A stretch of DNA of 64,000 bases from contig NZ_CP161920.1 in the NCBI RefSeq assembly GCF_040819555.1, positions 3,037,001 through 3,101,000 on the forward strand, read 5' to 3'. The first letter of the stretch is position 1. Every line of letters starts with the position of its first letter. Made by a program: the position numbers and the translations under genes. Source of the DNA: Nitratireductor sp. GISD-1A_MAKvit. GTDB lineage: Bacteria; Pseudomonadota; Alphaproteobacteria; Rhizobiales; Rhizobiaceae. Positions 1-10,222 of this stretch are shown here, in pieces. A model generated the notes under the pieces. It saw only the letters and a program-made list of their open reading frames with translations, had not been told where the DNA came from and ran no database searches.

Positions 1-123
1 CTGGCGTTGAACATTGCCATCCTGCAGGTTGAGCCCGGCGGTTGCGTCGTCTGACTGGCAACCGGACACAATGGCAGTGGCGGAAAGCAGGATGGAACCA
101 AATAAAAGACGATAATTGATCAA
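1..123 (-). CDS. Putative lipoprotein, N-terminal fragment (runs off the window start)
   Basis: Read on the minus strand from a TTG at 123 the frame stays open to the window edge. It encodes a hydrophobic leader (LLFGSILLSATAIVSGC) that ends in a lipobox-like VSGC, followed by a polar segment. This is the form of a type II lipoprotein signal peptide with Cys near residue 21. Only about 41 residues are visible, so no family can be named. The start is uncertain: there is no ATG or GTG in frame nearby, and a GGGG lies 8 bases before the TTG. It is divergent from thrC. Confidence 0.45.
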   Translation of the reverse strand, partial: MINYRLLFGSILLSATAIVSGCQSDDATAGLNLQDGNVQRQ

Positions 124-377
124 GTGACGTGCCCCGTGGATCTGCGCCTCCTTCTAGCAAACCGCAAACGGCGGAGCGAAAAGGCTGCGGAGAGATGACA
201 GATTTTTCCGGCCAATTCCAGAAAACCCGTCATCGACAATCAATTTCCTTGCGGTTTGGGCGGAAAACCGGTTCCCACCCGTCCAGATCATGCTCTATAC
301 CAGACGCGCGAACGGAATGCGACGGGCTCTTGTCCGCGCTCCCTTTCTTCCTCGCAGTTCATGAGGCAGCACAAAGA

Positions 378-1782
378 ATGGCGACAGATTATATCAGCAC
401 GCGTGGCGACACGCCGGCGCTTGGGTTTTCCGATGCGATGCTGGCGGGCCCTGGCCCGAGACGGCGGTCTTTATATCCCGCGTGAATGGCCGCAATTTTC
501 CCAGGACGATATTCGCGCCATGCGCGGCCTGAGCTATGGCGAGATCGCCTATCGCGTTCTGTCCCCGTTCATTGGCGATGCCATAGACGAGGCGACCTTG
601 CGTCGCATCATCGATGAGAGCTACGCCACTTTCAGGCACCCCGCCGTCTGCCCCCTCGTTCAGACGGACCACAACGAATTCATTCTGGAGCTTTTCCACG
701 GCCCGACGCTCGCCTTCAAGGATGTCGCGATGCAGTTGTTGGCGCGCCTGATGGATCACGTGCTTGCCGAGCGCGGCGAGCGCGTCACCATTGTCGGCGC
801 GACCTCCGGCGACACCGGGGGAGCCGCGATCGAAGCCTTTGCCGGCACAGAGCGGGCCGATGTCTTCATCCTGTTCCCCGAGGGTCGTGTCTCGCCGGTT
901 CAGCAGCGCCAGATGACCACCTCTTCGGCACCGAATGTCCACGCCCTCGCGGTGAAGGGCAATTTCGACGATTGCCAGGCGCTGCTGAAGGACATGTTCA
1001 ACGATCATCGCTTCCGCGACAGCGTCTCCCTCTCGGGCGTCAATTCGATCAACTGGGCCCGCGTCATGGCTCAGATCGTCTATTATTTCACCGCTGCCGT
1101 CTCGCTTGGAGCACCGGAACGGGCGTCGTCCTTTACCGTCCCCACCGGCAATTTCGGCGACATTTTCGCGGGCTACGCCGCCAGGGAAATGGGCCTGCCG
1201 ATCGACCGGCTGGTGATCGCCACCAACGACAACGACATCCTTGCCCGCACACTTGCCACGGGCGAATACGCAACGCGCGATGTGGTTTCCACCACATCGC
1301 CTTCCATGGACATCCAGGTTTCCTCGAATTTCGAGCGTCTGCTCTATTTCGCTTCGGGCGGCAATGCCGAGGAGATTCGCGGATACATGAATGCGCTCAA
1401 ACAGTCCGGCAGCTTCACGGTCGAAGAACACACGCTTGCGGCAATCCGTGAGGGTTTTCTGGCCGGTCGTTCAGACATGAGCGAAACCGCCCAGACCATT
1501 GAAACGGTCCGTAAAGAGAGCGGCTATCTCCTCGATCCGCACACTGCGGCAGGCGTGAAGGTCGCCCGTTCCCTGCCCGCTTCCGTCGCCCCCAGCGTGA
1601 TCTTGTCCACCGCCCATCCGGCGAAGTTCCCCGCCGCGGTGAAAGACGCCAGCGGCATTGAGCCTGAACTGCCCGAATGGCTTGGCGACCTCATGAACCG
1701 CAAAGAATCCTTTACAGTCCTTCCATCAGATCTAAGAATGCTGCAGGATCATATTAGCCGCCTTGCGAGAGCGGCGCGTTAA
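378..1782 (+). CDS. thrC: Threonine synthase (one frameshift at 446-451)
   Basis: Last step of threonine synthesis: PLP-dependent conversion of O-phosphohomoserine to threonine and phosphate. The N-terminus starts at ATG 378 (MATDYISTRGDTPALGF), but the frame breaks at GGGCCC 446-451. The rest (LARDGGLYIPREWP onward) continues one frame over. Removing one C gives a continuous protein of about 467 residues, normal for the long alphaproteobacterial type. PLP lysine lies in PTLAFKD near residue 113, and the phosphate-binding GATSGDTGGAA follows. A longer start upstream of the break would be wrong. The M16 peptidase gene follows after 24 bases with its own AAGGAG. The partner thrB lies at 9.2 kb. 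I regard the break as a sequence error, not a pseudogene. Confidence 0.93.
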
Positions 1783-1806
1783 GTTTGTTCAAGGAGTAAG
1801 AGCAAT

Positions 1807-3099
1807 ATGGGTGTTGAGGTAAGCCGTCTGTCGAACGGCCTGACGGTCGCAACCGAAACCCTGCCACATCTGGAAACCGTTGCGCTGGGGATCTGGGTCA
1901 AGTCCGGGTCACGCAATGAGCACGAGAATGAGCACGGTATTGCACATCTTTTGGAACACATGGCGTTCAAGGGCACAAGCAAGCGCAGCGCCCGCCAGAT
2001 CGCCACGGACATCGAAGATGTCGGCGGCGAGATCAACGCGGCCACCAGCGTGGAAACCACTGCCTTTTATGCGCGTGTGCTCAGCGCGGACATGCCTCTG
2101 GCGGTGGAGCTTCTGTCCGACATCCTGACCGATTCCAGGTTCGATCCCCATGAACTTGAGCGGGAGCAGCACGTGATCCTGCAGGAGATCGGTGCGGCAC
2201 ACGATATTCCCGACGACATCGTTTTCGACCGGTTCACCGAAACGGCTTTCCGTCATCAGGCCCTTGGCCGCTCCGTTCTTGGAACCCCCGAAACGGTCCA
2301 GTCCTTCACTCCGGACCAGCTGCGTGGCTTTCTGGAGCGTCAGTATTCGGCGGACCGCATGGTGATTGTCGCCGCTGGCGGCCTGAAACATGACGACTTC
2401 GTGCGTGAGGTCGAAAACCGTCTTGGCAGCTTCCGCAGCAAGGCCGAGGGCAAGACGCCGCCCTATGCCCATTATGTTGGCGGAGACTTTCGTGAACATC
2501 GCGACCTGATGGATGCCCAGATCATTCTCGGCTTCGAAGGCCGGGCATACCATGTGCGTGACTTCTACGCCTCCCAGGTGCTTTCCACCATTCTCGGCGG
2601 GGGCATGTCATCGCGGCTTTTCCAGGAAGTGCGTGAGAAACACGGACTTTGCTATTCCGTCTACGCCTTCCACTGGGGCTTCTCCGATTCCGGCATCTTC
2701 GGTATCCATGCCGCGACAGGCAAAAGCGACATCGAGGAACTGGTCCCCCTGCTTTTGGGCGAATTGCAGAAAGCCGGGCAGGAGATTGGCGAGGACGAGC
2801 TCAGCCGTGCGCGGGCGCAATATCGGGCAGGCCTCATGATGGCACGCGAGAACCCGGCCAGCCGCGCCTCCCAGATCGCCCGTCAGTTGCTTCTCTATGG
2901 CCGCCCGATCGAGGTGGACGAGCTGATGGACCGCCTGTCCAATCTGACGGTCGATCGACTGACCGATCTCTCCCAGCGCCTTTTCACCTCCAAGCCGACC
3001 CTCGCAGCCATCGGTCCTGTTGGAACGCTTGCGCCTTTCGAAGCGATCCAGGATGCACTTGCCGAACAGGGCAGCCTGCCACGCAAGCTCGCCGTGTAA
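1807..3099 (+). CDS. M16 family zinc metallopeptidase (processing-peptidase-like)
   Basis: A 430-residue single-domain-pair M16 protein, related to mitochondrial processing peptidase beta. The inverted zinc motif HLLEH is near residues 48-52, in the usual GIAHLLEHMAFKGT context. The second Glu ligand is expected about 75 residues later in the VETTAFYARVL/ELLSDIL segment. The C-terminal half holds the R/Y substrate-binding region (HGLCYSVYAFHWGFSDSGIF). Start ATG 1807 is preceded by AAGGAG. It lies between thrC and a GNAT gene on the same strand, an order common in rhizobia, and is probably co-transcribed with them. Natural substrate unknown. No signal peptide is visible, so it is probably cytoplasmic. 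Confidence 0.9.
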   Translation: MGVEVSRLSNGLTVATETLPHLETVALGIWVKSGSRNEHENEHGIAHLLEHMAFKGTSKRSARQIATDIEDVGGEINAATSVETTAFYARVLSADMPLAVELLSDILTDSRFDPHELEREQHVILQEIGAAHDIPDDIVFDRFTETAFRHQALGRSVLGTPETVQSFTPDQLRGFLERQYSADRMVIVAAGGLKHDDFVREVENRLGSFRSKAEGKTPPYAHYVGGDFREHRDLMDAQIILGFEGRAYHVRDFYASQVLSTILGGGMSSRLFQEVREKHGLCYSVYAFHWGFSDSGIFGIHAATGKSDIEELVPLLLGELQKAGQEIGEDELSRARAQYRAGLMMARENPASRASQIARQLLLYGRPIEVDELMDRLSNLTVDRLTDLSQRLFTSKPTLAAIGPVGTLAPFEAIQDALAEQGSLPRKLAV

Positions 3100-3114
3100 G
3101 GCGTACGCAGAAAT

Positions 3115-3717
3115 ATGCTGGACGTACCCTTTTTCCGCCGCCCGCCCCCGGCGCTCAAGGGTGAAACGGTGTTCCTCAGGGCCCCTGTAATGGCGGACCA
3201 TGCGGCGTGGGCGAGGCTGCGCGAGGAAAGCCGGAACTTTCTCGTCCCCTGGGAGCCGAGCTGGGCGCCGGATGAACTGTCGCGAAGAGCTTACCGGCAC
3301 CGCCTCAGGCGCTACCGCATGGAGCATGTCAACGGCACCGGGGCGAGCTTCTTTCTGTTCGACACCCAGACAGAAGCTCTTCTGGGAGGGATAACCATGT
3401 CCAACATTCGCCGCGGTGTCGCCCAGTCGGCCAGCATCGGCTACTGGATGGGAGAGCGCCATGCCGGGCGCGGTCTGATGCTCGCGGCCCTGCAACTGCT
3501 AATCCCCTACGCATTCGATGGCTTGCGGTTGCACCGCCTTGAAGCCGCCTGTATTCCAGACAATGGCAGGTCTGTCGGTTTACTTGAAAAAGCCGGATTT
3601 CAGCGCGAAGGCCTTCTCAAGTCCTATCTCAGGATCAACGGTTCTTGGCGCGATCACTATCTTTATGCGCTGATCGCCGAGGAGCGTCATGTGCCCGCAG
3701 TAAAAACACGAGGCTGA
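3115..3717 (+). CDS. GNAT N-acetyltransferase, RimJ/RimL type
   Basis: A 200-residue acetyl-CoA-dependent N-acetyltransferase of the RimJ/L group. The family pattern is visible: LRAP near the start, then GGITMSNIRRGVAQSASIGYWMGERHAGRGLM, where the pyrophosphate-binding loop is HAGRG, then the closing NGRSVGLLEKAGFQREG motif. Members acetylate ribosomal protein N-termini or small amines; the substrate here cannot be told. It follows the M16 gene by 15 bases and is followed 5 bases later by the GGDEF-EAL gene, so all three are likely one transcript. Confidence 0.88.
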   Translation: MLDVPFFRRPPPALKGETVFLRAPVMADHAAWARLREESRNFLVPWEPSWAPDELSRRAYRHRLRRYRMEHVNGTGASFFLFDTQTEALLGGITMSNIRRGVAQSASIGYWMGERHAGRGLMLAALQLLIPYAFDGLRLHRLEAACIPDNGRSVGLLEKAGFQREGLLKSYLRINGSWRDHYLYALIAEERHVPAVKTRG

Positions 3718-3722
3718 ATTCG

Positions 3723-6612
3723 TTGTCGCGTTCATATTTCCTCGCAGCCTTTGCGCTTCTGGCCACCATCTTGATGGCCCTGGTCTCGGCATCCGGTGTG
3801 GCGAATGCCATTGAGCCCATCAAGATCGCCCGTGATGATGTCGCGCTGGACCTGTCGGGCGCGGTCGAGATCTATCGCGGTCAGGGCGAAGCCTTCCAGG
3901 TTTCGACGGCTCCGGATGTCGATGGCATCGTGCGGCGCATCGAGGTCGAGGCACAGGACGAGCGTTCCACGGGAGACTGGGCCGTCTTCGCGCTCGCGAA
4001 CACGACGGACCAGCAGCTCGATCGCCTCATCGTCGCACCCCATTTTCGCCTGGTCGGTTCGGGCCTCATCTGGCCGGACCTGGGGTCTCAGCGTATTGCC
4101 GCCATCACCCCCAGCTCCGGCTTCACGCTGGACCGTCAGGAAAGTCCGGATGCAGACGAATTCCGCGTCACGCTCAATCCCGGCTCTGTCGTTACTTTCG
4201 TGGCCGAGCTTTCCTCCCCCAGCCTGCCACAGATCTATCTCTGGGATCCCGGTGCCTACAAGGACACGGTGAACGCCTACACGCTGTTTCGTGGCATCGT
4301 GATCGGCATTGCAGGCCTTCTGGCGCTGTTTCTGACCATCCTTTTCGTGGTCAAGGGAACGTCGATGTTCCCCGCCACGGCCGCTCTTGCCTGGGCGGTT
4401 CTGGCCTATATCTCCATCGATTTCGGTTTTTTGAACAAGGTCATCGAAATCACACCGGGAAATGAGCAGATATGGCGCGCCGGCACGGAAGTGGGCCTTG
4501 CGGCCACCCTCGTCGTCTTTCTCTTTGCCTATCTGAACCTCAATCGCTGGCACGATCACTTCAGCTATGGCGTGCTCGCCTGGATTCTGGGTCTTGGAAT
4601 CATTGCCGGCTTTGCAATCATCGATCCCTCGGTTGCCGCCGGGATTGCCCGCATCTCCTTTGCCGCCACGGCGGTCGTTGGTCTGGGCATCATCATCTAT
4701 CTCAGCCTGCAGGGCTATGACCGCGCCATCATGCTCGTTCCAAGCTGGGTCATGATCATCGCCTGGATGGTGGGGTCGTGGATGGCCATTACCGGCATTC
4801 TGGACAACGACATCGTCCAGCCAGCCATCGGCGGCGGGCTCATCCTGATCATTCTTCTGATCGGTTTCACGGTGATGCAGCATGCCTTTGCCGGCGGTGC
4901 GTTGTTTCAGGGCCTGTTCAGCGACATGGAGCGTCAGGCACTCGCGATTTCGGGTTCGGGCGATCTCGTCTGGGACTGGGACGTCTCGCGCGACCGGATC
5001 GTCACCCGTCCGGATGTGAGCCGGCAGCTGGGTCTATCATCAGGTAGCCTCACCGCACCTGCCCGCGACTGGCTCGCCGCCCTTCACACCGAAGACCGCG
5101 ACACCTTCCGCACCATGCTGGACGTGGTGGTCGAACAGCGGCGGGGCCGCATCTCGCAGAGCTTCCGCCTGCGCGGTGCCGATGGGCACTATCACTGGTT
5201 CGATCTGCGGGCGCGGCCGGTCATCGGCTCGGATGGGCAAGTCATCCGCTGTGTGGGCACCATGGTGGATGTGACGGAGCAGAAAAAGGCTGAGGAGCGG
5301 CTGCTTCACGATGCCGTGCATGACAATCTCACCGGCCCTTCCGAGCCGCGAGCTGTTTCTCAACCGGCTTGACGCGATCATCTCCATCGCACGCACAGAA
5401 CAGCAGGTGCGACCGACGGTTTTCGTGATCGACATCGACCGGTTCAAACAGGTCAATGAAGAGCTGGGCATCTCGGTTGGCGACACGATTCTCCTGACGA
5501 TCGCCCGCAGGCTCCACCGTCTCCTGAAACCGCGTGATTCGCTGTGCCGTCTGTCCGGTGATCAGTTCGCCATGATCCTGCTTTCCGAGATCGAGCCAGC
5601 CCGCATTGCTGCCGTTGCCGATGCGATCAAACAGGCGATCCGCACGCCGGTCACCTTTGCCCGCCGCGAGATCATTCTCACCCCTTCCATCGGACTTATT
5701 TCGTGGACCACGACGCAGGAATCGGCTGAGGAAATGCTCAAGGATGCCGAGCTTGCGATGTATCAGGCAAAGCGCTTCGGTGGCGACCGTATCGAGCCCT
5801 TCCGTCCTGCCTTCCGCTCCAACGACAACAACCGACTGCGCATGGAGGCGGATCTCCAGCGGGCGATAGAACGCTCGGAGCTCAAACTTGCCTACCAGCC
5901 GATCATCCGCCTGTCGGATCAGTCGATTTCCGGATTTGAAGCTCTGCTGCGCTGGGACCATCCACGTCGTGGAGCGATTCCGCCAACCGACTTCATCCCC
6001 ATCGCAGAAAGCTCCGGCCTGATCGTCCAGCTCGGTCTGTTCGCAATGCAGCAGGCCGCCGAAGATCTGTACCGCTGGCAAAGGCAGTATGCCGACACGC
6101 CCCTTTTTGTTTCCGTCAACATTTCAAGCCGGCAACTCATCCGGCGGGATCTGGTGGGCGATGTACGCTCCGTGATTGCCCGCTCGGGCATCTCACCAGA
6201 CACCTTCCGCCTCGAATTGACGGAATCCGTGGTCATGGACAATCCCGAACAGTCCGTGCACGTGCTCCAGAAACTCAGAAAGACCGGCATCGGCCTTTCT
6301 CTGGATGATTTCGGGACCGGCTACTCATCGCTCTCCTACCTGTCGAGTTTTCCCTTCGATACGATCAAGATCGACCGACGCTTCCTGGAAGATCACACGC
6401 CACGCGGTGTGGCGCTGGTCCGCTCGATGGTCAAGATGGCCAAGGAACTGGATCTGGCCGTGGTTGCCGAAGGCGTCAGCGACCAGCAGGATGCCGAGCA
6501 GCTCACCGAGATGGGCTGTGATTTCGCACAGAGCTTCGTTTTCGGAGAACCCGCAGATGCGGAAGCCACGGACAAGCTCCTTCTTGAGTTGACGACGGCC
6601 GCCAAATCCTGA
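3723..6612 (+). CDS. Membrane PAS-GGDEF-EAL protein, probable c-di-GMP phosphodiesterase (one frameshift near 5334-5338)
   Basis: After removing one C at GGCCC 5334-5338 this is a single protein of about 962 residues. Start TTG 3723 (LSRSYFLAAFALL) has GAGG upstream; an ATG at 3645 lies inside the GNAT gene. Order: signal-like leader; a periplasmic domain of about 150 residues; seven or so membrane segments (residues about 195-390), resembling a 7TM-DISM sensor; a PAS/PAC domain (VWDWDVSRDRIVTRPDVSR); GGDEF; EAL. The GGDEF signature reads RLSGDQF, so cyclase activity is doubtful. The EAL domain looks intact (FEALLRW, DDFGTGYSSL, KIDRRF, VAEGV). Likely role: hydrolysis of c-di-GMP in response to an unknown extracytoplasmic or membrane signal. 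Confidence 0.88.
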
Positions 6613-6656
6613 AATCGCCCAGGTCATGGAGCCGGCGCTGCCGCGCCTGCCGGGCT

Positions 6657-7265
6657 TTATGCGTGGCCGGCCGTCAGGCTGAGATTTGCCGCATCGATGC
6701 CGATGGAAGCCAGAACGCCGTCATACTTCTGGTCAAGTTCTCCCTCGAACAGAAGCTCGGGCGTTGCCGGGCATGTCAGCCAGCCGTTTTCCCCGATTTC
6801 CATTTCGAGCTGTCCCGCGCCCCACCCTGCATAACCAAGGGCCATCAGGGCGCAGCGCGGCCCCTGACCGAGCGAGATCGCACGCAGCATGTCCACCGTT
6901 GCGGTGAGGCAGACACTGTCGGAAACCGGCATGGACGACTCCACCACATAGTCATCCGTGTGCAGCACGAAACCGCGGCTGCGGTCCACCGGGCCGCCAT
7001 TGCGCACCGGCATGTCGCGCGCCTGTGGCGGCAGCCTGATGGCCTCGGACTGCTCCAGAATGCCTAATTGCACCAGGATTTCGGGAAAGGCGAGCTGCTG
7101 CGGCTGATTGATGATCAGCCCCATTGCGCCTTCTTCGCTGTGCGCGCACAGATAGATGACAGCGCGAGCAAACCGCTCGTCACGCATGCCCGGCATTGCG
7201 ATCAGGAACTGGTTTTCCAGATAGGGGCTGCCCGTCATTTCCCTGCTTTGCGCTTGTATATCCAT
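6657..7265 (-). CDS. YqgE/AlgH family protein
   Basis: About 202 residues, the usual size for the UPF0301 YqgE/AlgH family. Diagnostic stretches are [12 protein letters not shown] at the N-terminus, [10 protein letters not shown], the glycine-rich [14 protein letters not shown] and the C-terminal [13 protein letters not shown]. Biochemical function is not established; AlgH was linked to alginate regulation in Pseudomonas. Start chosen at ATG 7265; a GTG at 7289 preceded by AAAGG is an alternative that adds 8 residues. Convergent with the EAL gene and divergent from the DsbD-like gene. Confidence 0.9.
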   Translation of the reverse strand: MDIQAQSREMTGSPYLENQFLIAMPGMRDERFARAVIYLCAHSEEGAMGLIINQPQQLAFPEILVQLGILEQSEAIRLPPQARDMPVRNGGPVDRSRGFVLHTDDYVVESSMPVSDSVCLTATVDMLRAISLGQGPRCALMALGYAGWGAGQLEMEIGENGWLTCPATPELLFEGELDQKYDGVLASIGIDAANLSLTAGHA

Positions 7266-7401
7266 TGCCGCAGGGTAGCGCTTTTTCACACGCCTTTAAA
7301 GATGGATCTCCGCTTGCCCCGGCTCCGCCCTTCACACAGATATGATTGCCGGGCCAGAAGCGTGTGTTGCGCACGCATCGCGTGCTCTGCAGTCTTTCTC
7401 G

Positions 7402-8199
7402 ATGTTCCGAATCATACTGTCCCTGCTCGCGCTCATGGCGCCCTTCCCCGCGTTTTCGGCGTCCAGTCAATGGGCGAAGAGCGAGGGTGGCGCCGTTCGG
7501 CTCGTGACAACAGGCCTGCCCGACAAGCACGGCCGTCTGCGTGGTGCACTCGAAATTCGGCTTGAACCCGGCTGGAAAACCTACTGGCGCAACCCCGGGC
7601 CCGCCGGGATCCCCCCACAACTCGACCTCTCCCGCAGTCCCGGCATTGAAGCTGTCGAGGTGGAGTTTCCGCCTCCGCGCCGCATCCGTGACGGTGACAT
7701 CCAGTGGGCAGGGTACACACAGTCTGTCTCGCTGCCGGTCACCTTCACTTTCGAAAATGCCGAAACGGTCACACTCATCGATGCGGATGTGTTTCTGGGA
7801 ATCTGCAAGACCATCTGCATTCCGTTTCAGGCTTCCTTTCTTATCGACCCGGGGGCCGGAGCCAGTAACGCTGCAGACGCTCTGGTGGTCCAGCGTGCGT
7901 TCGACCGGCTTCCCGGCCCGGCCAATGACGAGCTTGGCCTTGTCGGAATCAGACGGGAACAGTCCCGCCTCGTCCTGACTGCGACCCTGCCGGAGGGCGC
8001 CCGCAACCCGGTTCTGTTTCTGGACCATCAGCGCTCGCATCTTCTTGCCACGCCTCAGCTGACGGGACGCGGGGGCGCACACGCCACCTTTGCAGTCGAA
8101 ATATCCGGCCGAGCCGATGGAAAGCTTGAAACCACACAGCTCCTGTATACGTTGACCGTCGAGGGAAAAGCGGTTCACGGAACCATTCGGATTCCATAG
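7402..8199 (+). CDS. Stand-alone DsbD N-terminal (alpha) domain protein, secreted
   Basis: A 265-residue exported protein. The leader MFRIILSLLALMAPFPAFSA is a clear signal peptide, so it acts in the periplasm. The rest matches the DsbD alpha domain fold: LRGALEIRLEPGWKTYWRNPGPAGIPP, then a cysteine pair in GICKTICIPFQ, as in the DsbD domain that passes electrons on to periplasmic partners. The membrane and thioredoxin domains of full DsbD are absent. The following peroxiredoxin gene (44 bases on) suggests a redox role. An in-frame upstream ATG at 7342 is less likely because it would bury the signal peptide. Confidence 0.8.
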   Translation: MFRIILSLLALMAPFPAFSASSQWAKSEGGAVRLVTTGLPDKHGRLRGALEIRLEPGWKTYWRNPGPAGIPPQLDLSRSPGIEAVEVEFPPPRRIRDGDIQWAGYTQSVSLPVTFTFENAETVTLIDADVFLGICKTICIPFQASFLIDPGAGASNAADALVVQRAFDRLPGPANDELGLVGIRREQSRLVLTATLPEGARNPVLFLDHQRSHLLATPQLTGRGGAHATFAVEISGRADGKLETTQLLYTLTVEGKAVHGTIRIP

Positions 8200-8242
8200 G
8201 GTCGTTTTTCAGAAATTTCTCTTTTCAGTCTCGGGAGTTCAC

Positions 8243-8735
8243 ATGAAAGTTTCGGTTGGAGATCGCATACCGGACACCGCCTTCAAGACCGTTGGGGCAG
8301 AAGGGGCGGAAGATGTTTCCGCGCCTGATTTTTTCGCAGGCAGGAAAATCGTCCTGTTTGGCGTTCCCGGTGCTTTCACCCCCACATGCAGCAACAGCCA
8401 CCTGCCGGGTTTTGTGGAAAACGGCAATGCGATCCGCGAACGAGGCGCCGATGAGATTGCGGTCGTCTCGGTCAACGATGCCTTCGTGATGCAGGGCCTG
8501 GGCCGGCTTCACCGGCGCGCAGGACAAGATCACCTTCATCGCCGACGGCAATGGAGAGTTCACGGAAGCCCTGGGGCTCGACACGGATCTTTCGGTCGCG
8601 GGGCTGGGCAAACGCTCAAAGCGCTATTCGATGATCGTTGACGATGGTGTCGTCAAGGCGATCAACATCGAGGAAAATGCCGGTCAGGCAGAGATCAGCG
8701 GCGCGGCCCGCATCCTCGAACAGCTGCAGAGCTGA
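8243..8735 (+). CDS. Peroxiredoxin, Prx5 type (one frameshift at 8494-8498)
   Basis: Thiol peroxidase that reduces peroxides with an N-terminal catalytic cysteine. The motif PGAFTPTC around residues 42-50 carries the peroxidatic Cys and is typical of the Prx5/AhpE-like glutaredoxin-dependent group. The frame breaks at GGGCC 8494-8498. With one G removed it reads on through AWAGFTGAQDKITFIAD, LGLDTDLSVAGLGKRSKRYSM and ends ARILEQLQS at 8735, about 163 residues, normal for the family. It follows the DsbD-alpha gene and is followed immediately by a strong hairpin terminator. Confidence 0.9.
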
Positions 8736-8741
8736 GACATC

Positions 8742-8775
8742 AAAAAGGCCGGTTCGGACCCGGACCGGCCTTTTT
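8742..8775. terminator. Bidirectional hairpin terminator between peroxiredoxin and rnhA
   Basis: Arms AAAAAGGCCGGT (8742-8753) and ACCGGCCTTTTT (8764-8775) pair perfectly over 12 bases around a 10-base loop. It has an A tract on one side and a T tract on the other, so it can stop both the plus-strand peroxiredoxin transcript and the minus-strand rnhA transcript. Confidence 0.85.
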
Positions 8776-8808
8776 CTCAAAACGCTGCGCCCCGAACCTG
8801 CAGGCAGT

Positions 8809-9255
8809 TCAGCCCCGCTTCTTCTTGAAAGGCTCCATTCCCGCTCTGGCCAGCGCGTCCGCGCGCTCGTTCTCCGGATGGCCTGCATGGCCCTTCACCC
8901 AGTGCCAGCGGATCTTGTGGCGTTTGCGGGCCTCGTCGAGCGCCTGCCAGAGTTCCGCATTCTTCACCGGCTTCTTCGCTGCGGTTTTCCAGCCATTGCG
9001 CTTCCAGCCCTCGATCCAGCCCGAAATGCCGTCCCGCACATAGACACTGTCGGTGTAGAGATCCACTTCACAGGGGCGCTTGAGCGCGTTCAGCGCTTCG
9101 ATGGCCGCCTTCAGTTCCATGCGGTTGTTGGTGGTTTCGGCTTCGCCGCCGGAAAGCTCCTTTTCGGCTCCATTGTGGCGCAGCAATGCACCCCATCCGC
9201 CCGGCCCCGGATTGCCCGAACAGGCCCCGTCCGTATAGATTTCAACGCATGTCAA
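8809..9255 (-). CDS. rnhA: Ribonuclease HI
   Basis: Degrades the RNA strand of RNA-DNA hybrids. 148 residues, standard length. The catalytic acidic set is visible: Asp in [13 protein letters not shown] near residue 9, Glu in NNRMELKA, Asp in DLYTDSVYV and Asp in [10 protein letters not shown]. The helix/basic protrusion region [15 protein letters not shown] is present. It overlaps the end of thrB by 4 bases, so it is translationally coupled as the last gene of the ispH-thrB-rnhA group. A terminator follows at 8742-8775. Confidence 0.95.
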   Translation of the reverse strand: MTCVEIYTDGACSGNPGPGGWGALLRHNGAEKELSGGEAETTNNRMELKAAIEALNALKRPCEVDLYTDSVYVRDGISGWIEGWKRNGWKTAAKKPVKNAELWQALDEARKRHKIRWHWVKGHAGHPENERADALARAGMEPFKKKRG

Positions 9256-10220
9256 ATTATGCCGATCCCGTATTCAGAAGGTGAGTTGATCTGCCGGTGG
9301 AACCGCAGCCGCCGGACATATTCCATCGGATCACGCTTGTTGACCAGCGCACCGTCGGGGATCGTCAGCCAGTCATAAAGCCGTGTCAGCATGAACCGCA
9401 GCGCCGAGCCCCGCGCCAGAAGCGGCAGCGCCTCGATTTCCGGTGTGGTGAGCGGGCGGACCGATTGATAGCCTTCAAGAAGCGCGGTTCCCTTGGTGAG
9501 ATTGTAGGACCCGTCCTTTTCGAAACACCAGGCGTTGATGCAGGTGGCGATGTCGTAGGCCAGAAGATCGTTGCAGGCGAAGTAGAAGTCGATGATGCCA
9601 GAAACGCGCTCCCCGAGGAAAAACACGTTGTCGGGAAAGAGGTCGGCATGGATGACGCCTGAAGGCAGGTCCACCGGCCATTCCTTTTCCAGCGCAGTCA
9701 GATCGGCTTCCACCTCGGCCTCGAGCCCCGGTTCCACCTCATTGGCACGCGGCTTCGCCTTCTCCCAGAGCGGTCGCCAGTCGCCCACGGTCAGCGCGTT
9801 GGGCCGCGTCAGATCGAATCCCTGTGCCGCCAGGTGCATTCCTGCCATTGCCTTGCCGACCTCGCGGCAATGCTTTGGAGCGGGCTTTCTAAGCCACATG
9901 CCTTCCAGAAACGTGATAAGCGCCGCCGGGCGCCCGGCGATCTCGCTGATAACCTTTCCGTCGCGCCGATGAACCGGCAGCGGGCAGGTCACGCCATTGC
10001 CGGCCAGATGCTCCATCAGCCCCAGGAAAAACGGTAGATCGGGACGCTCCACCCGGCGTTCGTAAAGCGTCAGTATGTAGGCCGCTTTCGAAGTGTGCAC
10101 CAGATAGTTCGAGTTCTCTGAGCCCTCGGCAATTCCCTTGTAGGAAAGCAGTTCACCAGCGTCATACTCGGTCAGAAGCGCACCGAGTTCGACCTCGGAA
10201 ACATCGGTATAGACTGCCAT
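9252..10220 (-). CDS. thrB: Homoserine kinase (ThrB, APH-fold type)
   Basis: Phosphorylates homoserine to supply ThrC. 322 residues of the choline-kinase/APH fold used by alphaproteobacteria rather than the GHMP type of E. coli. N-terminal [20 protein letters not shown] and NSNYLVHT are typical. The kinase motif [14 protein letters not shown] holds the catalytic Asp, followed by [24 protein letters not shown] with the metal-binding Asp. It lies 2 bases after ispH and overlaps rnhA by 4 bases; the ispH-thrB-rnhA order is widespread in rhizobia. Confidence 0.95.
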   Translation of the reverse strand: MAVYTDVSEVELGALLTEYDAGELLSYKGIAEGSENSNYLVHTSKAAYILTLYERRVERPDLPFFLGLMEHLAGNGVTCPLPVHRRDGKVISEIAGRPAALITFLEGMWLRKPAPKHCREVGKAMAGMHLAAQGFDLTRPNALTVGDWRPLWEKAKPRANEVEPGLEAEVEADLTALEKEWPVDLPSGVIHADLFPDNVFFLGERVSGIIDFYFACNDLLAYDIATCINAWCFEKDGSYNLTKGTALLEGYQSVRPLTTPEIEALPLLARGSALRFMLTRLYDWLTIPDGALVNKRDPMEYVRRLRFHRQINSPSEYGIGII

Positions 10221-10222
10221 GC

